Part shown: positions 1 to 10,192 of the stretch, in pieces
Layout of the letters: the number at the start of each line of letters is the position of its first letter
How positions within the stretch are numbered: position 1 is the first letter of the stretch
From: Collybiopsis luxurians FD-317 M1
Lineage: Eukaryota > Basidiomycota > Agaricomycetes > Agaricales > Omphalotaceae
Length of the DNA stretch: 64,000 bases
Reading direction: 5' to 3'
Assembly (NCBI GenBank): GCA_000827265.1
Contig: KN834870.1
Span: forward strand, 1 to 64,000
The notes under the pieces: model-generated
What the model was told of the DNA's origin: nothing
Seen by the model: the letters and a program-made list of their open reading frames with translations, nothing else
Database searches by the model: none
Translations under genes and position numbers: made by a program

Positions 1-297
1 AGTAGCAATTATGTGCAGTGATATGTCTCACAGATGACAGCATTTTGGTTTCAGCAGCAATTGTTTGCACTGAATGGTCTCACAGATGACAGCATTTGAA
101 TTCAGCAGGAATTATTTGCAGTGAAAGGTCCCACAGATGACAGCAATTAATTTCAGTAGCAATTATGTGCAGTGATATGTCTCACAGATGGCAGCATTTG
201 GTTTCAGCAGCAATTGTTTGCAGTGAATGATCTCACAGATGACAGCATTGGGATTCAGCAGCAATTATTTGCAGTGAAATGTTCCACAGATGACAGT
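1..297. repeat. 51-bp tandem array with 153-bp higher-order period
   Basis: About six units of 51-52 bp. Each carries an AGCAGCAATT-like start, GCAGTGA in the middle, and CACAGATGACAGCA near its end. Units 1 and 4 (ATGTGCAGTGATATGTCTC), 2 and 5 (GTTTGCA.TGAATG.TCTC), and 3 and 6 (ATTTGCAGTGAAA) match each other best, so the true repeat is a three-unit block of 153 bp. The array runs off the left edge of the window and ends near 297 in unique sequence. Confidence 0.9.
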
Positions 298-1210
298 TGC
301 TCCCTTCCACTTTCACAAGACCACTGTAAATGAACAGTGTAGCAATTGAGTGCTGCTCCCTCAAAGATTCTTCACTGCAAATAAATGCACTAAAGAATGA
401 GATTCAGTTTTATGATTGGTTGTGCACTAAAATACCTGCTGATGAAATAAATTGCTGCCTTCTACAATACATTCACTGGTAATACTTTCTATGGAAATTG
501 ATTGCTGTCCAGTTCAGGACTGACTATGCAAATCGATGAAGTGATAATAAGCTGTATACCAAAAATCTACAGAACAAGAGAATGGGCTAATACCGTGATA
601 AATCTCACGGTAGATATGAGTTTGGCTCTTAGACGCGAAGGTAAAATGCTACGGATCCCTGCAGCATTGAAATTAACGTGCAAGGAATTCGAAGTTTCAA
701 ATAAAGTATATCCCTTAGTGCACATGCCATCTGGTCAAAGTGTTGCTTCGGTCATCAATAATTCTTTATAATTCACGGTTAAACGCAGTACTCTCGACGC
801 TGGACGCTATAGCGGGTGTATGGAAAGTGACCGGGGACTTGCCGGATGTTGCCGTAGAGCACGCGGAGCCGCAACGGTAAAGAGAGTAGGATACTGACTG
901 AATCCATTCAGCAGCTGTGAGAGGAGGTCAGATGGAGATGCAAGGGGGTTGTTCAGAGCACATAGGCGAATAGGACCCGCCGAACCAACAATTTCACATG
1001 CTATGCACGGAGCGTACACCGTTAAGAAGGAAATTTACCTCTTTATGAGGACATCGCGTGGGGCCACTCCTCGACAGGCTCTACTCACGTTCACAGGTTC
1101 ACGGAATGCAGAGATTTTGGATATTTTAGGGAAAATCTATATACATGTACCATTATGAGTAAGCAGTTATTTTAATGTAAATGAGCGAGCACAAAAAATG
1201 ATTGTCAAGG
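298..1210. other. Intergenic stretch, no supported gene
   Basis: The small open frames here (for example 502-771) start at non-ATG codons and show no domain or splice structure that I trust. I see no convincing regulatory element. Confidence 0.5.
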
Positions 1211-2198
1211 TCATTGCGACCACATACACTCCACTTCCCGAATAATCGACAAGACTAACTTATTGATCTGTTCAATATCGTGCACTGTGATGAAAACCTC
1301 TCGATGAGGCGTACCGCAAGACCAGCACCTTTCATTTGGCCTATCGTACGTAGCTTGTTCCACCTTCCAATGAGCGAGGGTTTCTAGGATGTACAGTCAG
1401 AGATGCTCATCGCAAAGATGGTCACTTACCGACACTGCTTCCGTACGACGTAACATACGCGCCGCACCAAATTCGAAGGGGATTGGGACATTTCCGATGC
1501 CACTCCAACATGCGCCTGGCGAGGTTAACGGTCCTTCCAATTTTCAACGTCCAGGGCGGCTCAAAGAACCAATATACCCAGAGAGCGCTTGTGGATGTCG
1601 ACCCGCGAGGATGGAAAGAGCTCAATTTCTTTGCCAGGACGTTATGCGTCCTTCGGTGAACGTGAAGCTCGGAAGGGAACGGAGAAAAACAGACGTGGAC
1701 CTTGTGTGAGTTCTCGAAATCCCTGTCCATCGTCCAGGACCACCACGGGCGAAGGTCGAAGTGGGTTCCTGGAGCAAAATCCTCCGCCCGCTCCGGAAAC
1801 TTGGCGTTGGGGAGGGGAGAGTCCTCGAAGGGGGTTGATCCTAGAGCCAAGCCCTTCCGGTACGCGATGATCGCCTCAGTATTGGCTAGACAAAATTGAA
1901 AGCCGCCCGAAATTTGGCGGATAATGTTTGCTTCTAGCAGGCGATCCGTGACGTTGTCCAACCGTCCTCTCATAGACAAGATATCCAGTCCCGGAATGGA
2001 ACGCAAATCGCAGGACAAACTAGTGGCACCGAGGATCCTTCGACCACACGCCCCTGGGATTTGCCTAGTAGGAGAGCTGAAGGTGCGAACAGGATTGGAG
2101 ACCAGACGGCAGAAGTCAGCTTGGACCGTTCGTCGCTGAACGCGGTGGAAGAACATGGCGGAGGACTCGGGAGGACTGGGAATGCGACGAGTTTGCAT
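1211..2198 (-). CDS. T5orf172-domain protein (GIY-YIG-like), two exons, 313 aa
   Basis: Exon 1 is 2198-1430 and exon 2 is 1383-1211, separated by a 46-nt intron (1384-1429) with GTAAGT donor, a CTGAC branch-like site and a CTAG acceptor. The exons sum to 942 nt, giving 313 aa. Around residues 205-245 the core VYWFFEPPWTLKIGRTVN is followed by ARRMLEWHRKCPN. This is the signature of the T5orf172/MUG113 domain, a GIY-YIG nuclease relative amplified in basidiomycetes. Exon 2 supplies the family's Cys-rich ending, RPNERCWSCGTPHREVF. The N-terminal ~200 residues are Arg/Pro/Ser-rich and probably disordered. The start is the first ATG of the open frame; an upstream exon is not excluded. DNA binding or nuclease activity is known for the superfamily, but the role of the fungal paralogs is unknown. 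The domain call is firm and the function is inference. Confidence 0.8.
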
Positions 2199-3490
2199 CA
2201 GAAGTGAACTACATTCAAAAAGAAGTGAATTTTTCGAATTTGAGTACTGAGTGGTTCGAAGTGAAGAAATTGACTCACCGGCGCCCTTGGCTTCAAAACC
2301 TGCAAATGTTGTAGACGTTGTAAACGCAAAAACGGCGAAAAGCTGACCGATGAAAAAGAGAAGGGTTCAGCCTGGTGATAGCCATGGTCCACTTAACGCG
2401 ACTTACAGAAAAGTCGTCGGATCCTCGAAGTCACTACTGAATCGATTTTCAGCGAGTGTAAAGGAAATAACGAGCGGGTCACTTACCAGACGACGATCTA
2501 CCTAACAAGCTTGAGCTCGAACTGTGAGCGGGAGCCACGCAGCCAAAGCTGTTATGATTTGTGGTGCGTTGGGGAGAAAAGAGGATTAGCTAATAGGAAA
2601 AAGTGTGTAGCAATGCAAACGCATACAAACTTACTGAAATTGTATTCAACCCTTATTCATAACGAACTTCTGCTGCTCTCAGTCTCCGGTACCGCAACTG
2701 AGCCCTCGATCTGGTTAAACAACATACAAAAACGATCAGTGAAATCTTAAAAATCCAGGTCAGTCAGAAATAATACCTTCATACATGTATTTTTCTGAGT
2801 TCGGCGGCATCCAGAGAGCGGAAGGGATTTTAAAGTCAAAACAGGTTTCGGAGCATGCCTCTTGTCAGCAGCCTATATCAAGTTCCTCGTCCATTCCGTG
2901 AGGGTCATCGTTGAAAATGCGCTCCCGCGGAGTCGTGACAGGAAGAATTACATTGGTTCCGATGAGCGAATTAGGCGCCCGCGTTTCAATACCGTCTTTT
3001 CTCGAATCACCTTCTGGTTTTACATACCGTGTTTTTGGGCAACTGGAAAGCATTGCACTGGTGCGTAAACTGGGGCATTGGAAATGCTGATCTGTCGAAA
3101 CCCAACAGCTTTCAACGTAAATCGAGAGGGTACTTGTGCTCGTGAGCTCCGGAAGCTATAAACGCATTCCGACCTACTAAATCTGGACTCGGTAAAATCA
3201 GTTATCTTCCCTTTTTACTGCACCATTTTGCACATAGCTCGGGTAACTTCGAGTGTAGTTTTCGGAGATATTTGAGGGAAATCGTGAGGTAAGAGTAGCG
3301 AGTGCTAGGAGGTGCCCGAGGAAGGAAACACAATGGAAAAGGTGCTTTCGAGGAAACGACGGTTTGGTTCCTTTCGTCTGAGCGTTCCACCTAGAATGTA
3401 CCTGGATGCGTTGAGTTACTCCAAAAGTTTTCCTTCGGCCGCTACGTACTATCTGCCACCGTGTATACATCTGGATTTCGAAGAGAATTT

Positions 3491-3576
3491 GAATACGTTG
3501 GATAGGTGAACAGGAGGTGCGTTGCGGAAGATTCGAATACGTCCGATAGGTGAACAGGTGGTTCGTTGTGGAAGAG
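3491..3576. repeat. 44-bp tandem duplication
   Basis: Unit 1 (3491-3534) and unit 2 (3535-3576) share GAATACGT..GATAGGTGAACAGG and CGTTG.GGAAGA. Because 44 is not a multiple of three, the duplication shifts any frame crossing it. This argues against a conserved coding role. Confidence 0.75.
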
Positions 3577-4183
3577 ACCACGAAAAGGTAAGCAAACTTT
3601 TAACAAGAAAAAAACGAAGAAACAGCTGACCTGAGGCGAAACAGGACTGTCCTTTGCCCTTAACTTCTCCTTATCAAAGGTCTCCACTATCCCATTGTTC
3701 GTTACAGGCAAGGCGAGGAAGGGACATGAACGCAGGGGAGATATGAGGGTAAGAACTTGAAAAATATATTCAGCCGTTGCGACGCCATGTACAGCATCTC
3801 CTCTTTCCCGTCTCAAGGGCATTGAAGGTATGGTTCTGTTTGGTGTTCCATCTGCTCGGCCTGAATCCACGAAGAATGGCGCTTCTCTGTCTTCTCCGCT
3901 CTTCATTGCGATTGACTCCAAGTCGACGCATCCCATATAACGAATTTTGTCATCTAAAATTGCAGCAGGATTTCAGCTAGAGCTTTTCCCAGCGGCCTTC
4001 CATCCTGGACGTCGTAAGTTCAACGATAATTATGACCTTGAATAAATTTTGATGCTCTATTCTATTACAAAGGTTCATGTGAACCAAGACTACAATATAT
4101 CGTACGTAGCCAAGATCAAACAAGTTGGAAGCTGTTCAAAACAGTATAAAAACGACAGTAGAATGAGGAATGGGCGGAAAAGA

Positions 4184-4267
4184 AGAAGGTCGTCGACGTG
4201 TGAGACGAAGGTGGAAAGGGACCAAAGACGATCGTCGACGTATGACACGAAGACGGAAAGGGGGAAG
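4184..4267. repeat. ~42-bp tandem duplication, Arg-rich if translated
   Basis: Two units share CGTCGACGT.TGA.ACGAAG and GGAAAGGG. In forward frames they read as Arg-rich low-complexity peptide, which looks like a by-product of the repeat rather than a gene. Confidence 0.7.
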
Positions 4268-5579
4268 GTGGGTCTTCCGTACTTTTAAAGAGACACGTGA
4301 TCACCGGGCTATCAGATTTATACGAACATCCGAGGTTGGTCTTGTCCAGGAAGCTCTTGTCTGCTCCATTTATATGTGTTAACGGCACTTCTCAGTTCTA
4401 TACAATTGGTTTTCTGCCAGCCTTTCCCGTGTTTATTCGGCAAGTTCTTTCCCAATTTCATACTCGAAACTGTCGTCACATACATCTTCCAGAGCAGTTC
4501 TGGACTCCATTATCAAGACGCTTTAGGCTAAACCTTCGCTGCCGCTCGTACCCTCTCAGTCCCACACACCTTCAGCTCCCTCAACACCACAAAAAACCAG
4601 CTAGACATCCCCGCTAGGAATTCACCGCCTTTCAGATCAATCTCGACGGTTCAGCGCTGACCAACGGTACTATAAACGGGCCTAATTCTACCGATAACGA
4701 ACAGACTATGCCTCTTAGGACTTTGCTTCATCTATCGGTCAACCCAGTTATAGTTCATGTTCGGCATCGGGAAGCTGGAATCAATAGGAGCTGGAGAAGC
4801 CTTATCTTGCCATGTTCGGTATGTCGGTATGGTAGTTGAGCTTCATGGGCAGCGGGAAATTACTGGATTTGAACTCTGATATAAACCGAACGAATTGGAT
4901 TGGAAATAGATGTATGTAGAGCTATCAGGAGAACGCTATCATGTACGCAGATGTTTTATTAAGCACATTCAAAAGTCAGCCTGTCGAATGCGAAAGTATA
5001 TATACATTCAAAAGTTAACCCTCATACAGCATAGAAAATTTTGTAAAAACATTTGAATTGTAATGCTTTGGGCACTTCGGAAGTCCTTTGTCAGTCCGGG
5101 AGCTGAACTACTTAACTGTTCCGCATTTCCTTACTCAGGTCTTAGCATTACATGCCTCATTCTTTGCATTAAATATAGGTGCTCAAGTGAGCTGTCCAGC
5201 TACTGCGTCCCACTTAACTTTAAGTGAATTTCAATAATGGAAAAATCATTGATTTGACCACTTTTGATTACTGTATCTTTACGACCACAAATTCATGTAA
5301 TGCGTGATTCTGGTCATTTCGGAAATCGTAACGCATAGTTTTTGACAACTCTTGCTTTATATGATAATTTCTCGGCGGCCAGCTTAGCTAGCCATACCAT
5401 AAAAGGAGATTTGTGTTCAGATAAATTCAAAGTGTAATACGCGATACCCCATGGATTTACGCTTGAAAAAAATACAGTATACTGGTATCTTTAGGGCTGT
5501 TGAATAAATATAGCCTTAATAGATGGTTGTAGTGCATGGTACGGAGTGTAACAGATGGAGTACAGTGTGTAGCTGAATA

Positions 5580-6182
5580 TAAGCATGCAGCACAGGTGAA
5601 AACCAATATAATGGGTATGGCACTGAGTGACCATTGAAGTACATATGCCATGTGACCGAATATGTATTGGGTTGAGTAATAACCCCAGATCGGTATAGCA
5701 GGTGACCGAATAGGTATTGGATCAACTGGTAACTTCTTTAGATTGGTAAGGTGATTGAATATGCATTCAGTCAACTGGTAACCACAGATAGGTGGGTATT
5801 AGGTTACTCAGTAGCCTCAGATGAATAAAGTAATTGTATATGCATTGAGTTAATTGGTAAATCCAGATAGGACTTAATATGTATTCTGTTAACTAGTAAC
5901 CCAGATAGATCCAGCAGGTGGATGAATATGTATTTGGTCAACTGGGGACCCCAGATAGGACCCTGGATAGGTACACCAGATGGCCAAATATGTATTCAGT
6001 TGACCAGTAATCCCAGATGAGTACAGCAGGCGACTGAATATGTATTTGGTTTACCAGTTACACCGGATGAGTACAATAGGTGACCGAATATGTAACTTGG
6101 TCAACCACTGATAACCCCAGATAGGTACAGCAAGAGACCAAATCTGTGTTTGGTTGACCAGTAACCCCAAATGGGTACAATA
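5580..6182. repeat. Degenerate ~50-bp minisatellite, left part
   Basis: About ten diverged units share CAGATAGGTACAGCAGGTGA, then CCGAATATGTATT, then GTCAACTGGTAACCCC. Period varies between about 45 and 55 bp. The array continues after the insertion at 6183-6752 with the same unit and in the same orientation. Confidence 0.8.
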
Positions 6183-6752
6183 GGGATCAACACCGTACCA
6201 TATATGGTTATGACCATATAAAATACAGCAGTATACAGACCATTGCTGTAAAGCCACCATACTGTATATTTTTCCCAGTGCTCTTACAGTACAGTACAGG
6301 TAAATTTATGGTGTATAGCCATATATCCTTGAACTAATGTAACATTTTCAAGTTTTTGCTGGGAAAAATGAGCACACTAAAGGCCAATGTCATGGCTGAA
6401 TGCTTCCTTAGCTTATTCTTGGCTGAAATGCAGATAGACCATTATTTGAGCTTTATTTGAAAATTCTGAAGAGCTTATGGGGTAACACTCATGCCTGCCC
6501 AATTGGTAAAAGTTATATTTTTCTACTATAATAGATAAGTAAACAACAAATAATGATTGAGGTCCAGTATGCCCAGCAGTGGTACACAGCTGTCAGGAGC
6601 TAACTTGCAGTTTTAATGGTGCTGTACAGCCATATACTGTAAAGGATCAGCTGCAAGCTGTACCTTATATTGGGATCATAGATAAGGGTATGGTAAAGGT
6701 ACCTGTAAAGCTGTAACCATAATCCATACTGTACAGTTACAGTGCAGATCCC
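6183..6752. mobile_element. Candidate TIR element / MITE with TA target duplication (Tc1/mariner-like)
   Basis: The segment begins GGGATCAACACCGTA and ends with the inverse of GGGATCTGCACTGTA, giving imperfect terminal inverted repeats of at least 15 bp. It is flanked on both sides by TA (6181-6182 and 6753-6754). It sits inside a minisatellite unit, and removing it rejoins a recognisable unit. No open frame of transposase size is inside, so it would be non-autonomous. The interior contains further CTGTACAG-type palindromes. TA duplication is the hallmark of Tc1/mariner transposition, so the superfamily is inferred from that alone. Confidence 0.6.
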
Positions 6753-6935
6753 TAGGATACAATGGGTGACTAAATATGTATTCAGTTGACCAGTAACCCT
6801 AGATGGGTACAGTAGGTTATGTATTTAGTCAATGGATAGCCCCAGATAGGTACAGCAGGTGACCAAATATGTATTCAGTTGACCAGTATACCTCAGATGG
6901 ATACAGCAGGTTATGTATTCAGTCAACTGGCAGTA
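6753..6935. repeat. Degenerate ~50-bp minisatellite, right part
   Basis: Four more units of the array at 5580-6182 (GATGGGTACAG.AGGT, AAATATGTATTCAGTTGACC, AGTAACC). Two of them carry the same internal deletion, leaving GCAGGTTATGTATT, which suggests local amplification of a deleted unit. Confidence 0.75.
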
Positions 6936-7016
6936 ATAAAAAAAACTTGAGTTTATATAGCAAAAGTGAATAAGCATATTGACAATTGTAGTTCTAACAG
7001 CTAAAGTGAATAGTTA

Positions 7017-10000
7017 TCAGAGCAACTCTCCAGCTTTCTTATATAAGCCCAAAATCTGAAGACGATTCCAAACTGAAATGAAAACCCAGCAATACAAAAT
7101 TGCCCGACTTTGAACCATGTAGCTGACTGATTTCCGAATCCTTGTCATACCACTGTTTCCACATTCAGCAGCACTTGAGTTTATGTGAGACAAATCTGCA
7201 TCTACTGCAGCATAGGTCTTCAGAAATGCTGCTGGGGAGCATTTGGTATGACCAGGAGCATGGAAACCATCCACTACAAACTGAGTATCAGCAAAAAACT
7301 CAGGTTCACGACTCCAGCAGTAAGGTCCCAGAGCACATGCAAAATCATAGACCACCCGAGCTGGTGCCTTGGGCCATCTAGTAATAATAGCAGAGAAGAC
7401 ATCATTGCGGCCCTCACCAACTGGAATGCAATGGAAACCATAACAAATGCTGTGTGTACACCAGCATGCCATTATTCCACCAGTCAAGCGCTTCTGAGAA
7501 TAGGCCTCATAGTATTTTCGGCATGAACCTGTCCTTTCCTTGCTAACATCTGCCTTGCCATCATGTGGTAGATTGGGATACCGAGGACGGAGCCGAATTT
7601 GTGGTAACCCATAACAACAACCTGTCTTTACTCTTTGTCAGCTAACTGTAATCTCTATTTGACTCTGATTTACCTTTTCCCAATCCTGGATCTCTGGGCT
7701 TTGCTGGGTTGTCTGCAGGATATTGCTTGCAGGCTGCTCTAGAGGCATGCAGTTCATTGCAAGCAAGGTGTCCATTACTTCCTTCCCACGATTATACATC
7801 CACCTTGCAACACCTAAAGTCTCTGGGGCATATTGTCCCTCTCTAATGTGTTCAAGCTCTAGGATAGTGTATAAGGCTGGAAGACCCAATAATCCTCGAA
7901 GATTGACTTGAATGGGGGTATTGAGGAAGACTTTTAGGTTAGAAAGGGTTGTTCGTGTCATGGTTTGCATTGTAGATTCTTCTGCTGTGAACTGCAGAGA
8001 AAATATTTCAGGATACATTGACCATATAATGAGAGTTTAGGAGTCCAGACTTACAATTTGAAACAAAACTAGGTATTCCTTTTGAGGATGCCATCCCTTT
8101 GATGGATGCATGGCCCCTTGTCCAAGACGCCGGCTGAATAGACCTTTAAGGTGAGGGCTCATAGAGTGTAGCCATGGATAGAATTCTAACTGCAAAGTCT
8201 TTGCACGTTGCAAATGAGCCTCCATATTCATCTCAGAGTCCTCGCACTCCACTCCTCTCTCAATCCTGAGCCCTCCTTCTACAAACCAATCCCGGAGCCT
8301 TTTTCTCATCTTGGCATTGTCCAACCATTCTTGTCGAGGAGTTGATCTACTAGGATGTTCTGGAGCACCATTACAAATAACAGTGGGAGGCTGTAGTTCT
8401 TCATTTACATGTTTCCGTCCAAAGGCAATTGAAACACCATCCCATATGATATTGTTAGGAAAATCTCCACAGCTTGGACAAAACTTGTCCCCCTCAAATT
8501 GAATGAGTCGAACATAGGCAAACCACACTGACCGGAAGAGTCCACTGCCCACAAAGGAAATATTTGGTTGCATTTCTCCATACCGCCGAGCAATTGTGTG
8601 CACCCAGGGCTCAAATGGAGTCTCTGAGCTACTGAATGCACTTATATATTCATTCAATAACTCATGGGAGAAAATGGTAGAGTTATTGAAATTGAAAAGC
8701 CCTATATCCCGTAGTTCTGGACCAATATAGCGTCGTCGTTCAGGTGGGCATCTGGGGCATGGCTGGAGCTCGATCTGGACTAGAAAAGCTTGTGTTAAGG
8801 TGTAGATTTGGCATTCACGAGTGATTACTTGGTGCTGAGGATTAAAGAATGCCCGCCCTCCATCTAAACATGGGCAAGAAGCCTGTTCTGAGAGCTGAAG
8901 AAGTATGGGAGGGCCTCATACTGGATGAGGACGCAGATAGAATTCAGTTTCATTGGGAAGCATACACCATTTTGGTGGTAAAACTGGCAAATGTGAGACA
9001 GCACGCAAAGATTGCCAGGAAAATTGCTTGGTTGAAGCTACAGCTAGAGCATAAGTAGATAACTCTCATGAAGATTACTGACCTACATATATCAACTCCA
9101 CTGGTGACCTTTTCTGAGCCCTCTATATCACTATTTCCTTTCATGAACCTTTGAGCAGCAACTATATGAGCACACATTGGCCCCTCCTTGTTTTGAGTTG
9201 AACACTTCCAAGTCCCTTCGCCAGTACTGGGGCCTTCATGTTTTACAATTGCTCGTTGAGAAATTCCAATGTGATCATGTGATTTGCACACAGAAAAGAG
9301 ATGAATAGCACGATTGCCTTCAAAGTCAAGATTTTCCTTGAGAAAGAGGACAACACTGGGATAAGTACCTAAAAATATCTGCATTGGCTTTTGAACTCTG
9401 TGTGGAATGAATACACTGACCCTCCATGCTCTGATTTGTGCCCTCCAATTCATTCCGATATAAGGCATAGAATCTCTTGTGGAAACAAGTCCATGCACCA
9501 GCGGGACATAAACAAGACATATGGACTTGGTCTGACTGACCCAAAAATACTTCAAAATGATACCAGTGTTTCTGCCACTTTGTCAGAATCACTCAGCTAC
9601 TCTCACGGCTACGGGGACTACCCACATTTCCTTGTCCTTGTTCTTTTCCCCACCCCTCAACCGCGAACAAGCCGTGATGAAGTTGAATGAAACCCACACA
9701 TTCATACTGAACGGCCTCAGTGTACTTTACAAATTCCTCCCCTCCGTCATTGTGCATGTCGTCTGGATGAGTTTCCCCTGCGTCTTCGTTGTCTTCCATA
9801 CCAAGTACTCCATTTGAATGATTTTCCAAAGAGTCTGAATCCACAGGCGGAAGGCTGAAAGAAGAACCGACGTGTTTTTTGCGCTTCTGTTTTGTCGAGT
9901 CATCCCTCCGCTGTATACTTGAATGAAACTGACTTCGAGGCCTTTTAAGGGGACTAACCACGCCCGGGTGGTCAGCTTGAGATGCTTGGCGTCCAGGATG

Positions 10001-10087
10001 AAATATTAATTCGGGCTCAAAATCTGTACACTGTAAAGATGGTAAGCTCAGAGGACTGTCCTCCATACTTTCGAAAGGGAGGTTCAT
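7017..10087 (-). pseudogene. KDZ transposase (CxC5/CxC6 type), six exons, one in-frame stop
   Basis: Proposed exons are 10087-9626, 9571-9421, 9368-9087, 8983-8055, 7991-7674 and 7625-7017. They sum to 2751 nt (916 codons). The C-terminal exon has the KDZ core: GEGRNDVFSA, VYDFACALGPYCWSREPEFF, DGFHAPGHTKC and INSSAAECGNSG, carrying the D...D...E residues expected of this RNase H-fold transposase. Exon 4 carries the Cys clusters (CPCLDGGRAFF, CPRCPPERRR, CPSCGDFPNN) typical of CxC5/CxC6 modules. Exon 4 has a TGA at 8918-8916 in an otherwise open 929-nt exon, at a place where a CGA codon (C to T at CpG) is plausible. The DRFH seen in many relatives reads DGFH here. All other exons are intact, so the element decayed recently or the stop is an allele. 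The first intron is the least certain. KDZ enzymes mobilise DNA transposons in basidiomycetes. Confidence 0.82.
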
Positions 10088-10150
10088 AGGTTTCACTGGA
10101 AGATCGTTTCCCAACCCTTCAGATCCACTGCTGAGTAAGCAGACCAGGAC

Positions 10151-10157
10151 TATAAAA
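10151..10157 (+). promoter_or_regulatory. TATA box in the divergent promoter
   Basis: TATAAAA lies 36 bp upstream of the plus-strand ATG at 10193. The whole space between the KDZ start codon and this ATG is about 105 bp, so both genes must share a compact bidirectional promoter. Confidence 0.6.
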
Positions 10158-10192
10158 CGGGTCTTGACTCACTTGTTTTCTGTTACCTTACC

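Larger units (their letters stand above)
2199..5579. other. Gene-poor region with small tandem duplications
   Basis: I find no gene I can defend. A minus-strand frame at 3442-3936 and a plus-strand frame at 4297-4617 are open, but they have no recognisable domain and no consistent splice model. Two short tandem duplications (3491-3576 and 4184-4267) are listed separately. From about 4600 to 5450 the sequence becomes AT-rich. Confidence 0.45.

Noticed and set aside
1..297. Regularly spaced repeats that could suggest a CRISPR array
   Set aside because: Repeats are contiguous without unique spacers, degenerate, and the genome is fungal. It is an ordinary tandem array.
1422..2198. Plus-strand open frames at 1389-1709, 1589-1870, 1702-1899 and 1924-2139
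   Set aside because: They lie antisense to the T5orf172 exon, whose domain motifs fix the minus strand.
4297..4617. 106-aa plus-strand frame as a gene
   Set aside because: Starts at a non-ATG codon, no domain, no splice context, next to a low-complexity duplication.
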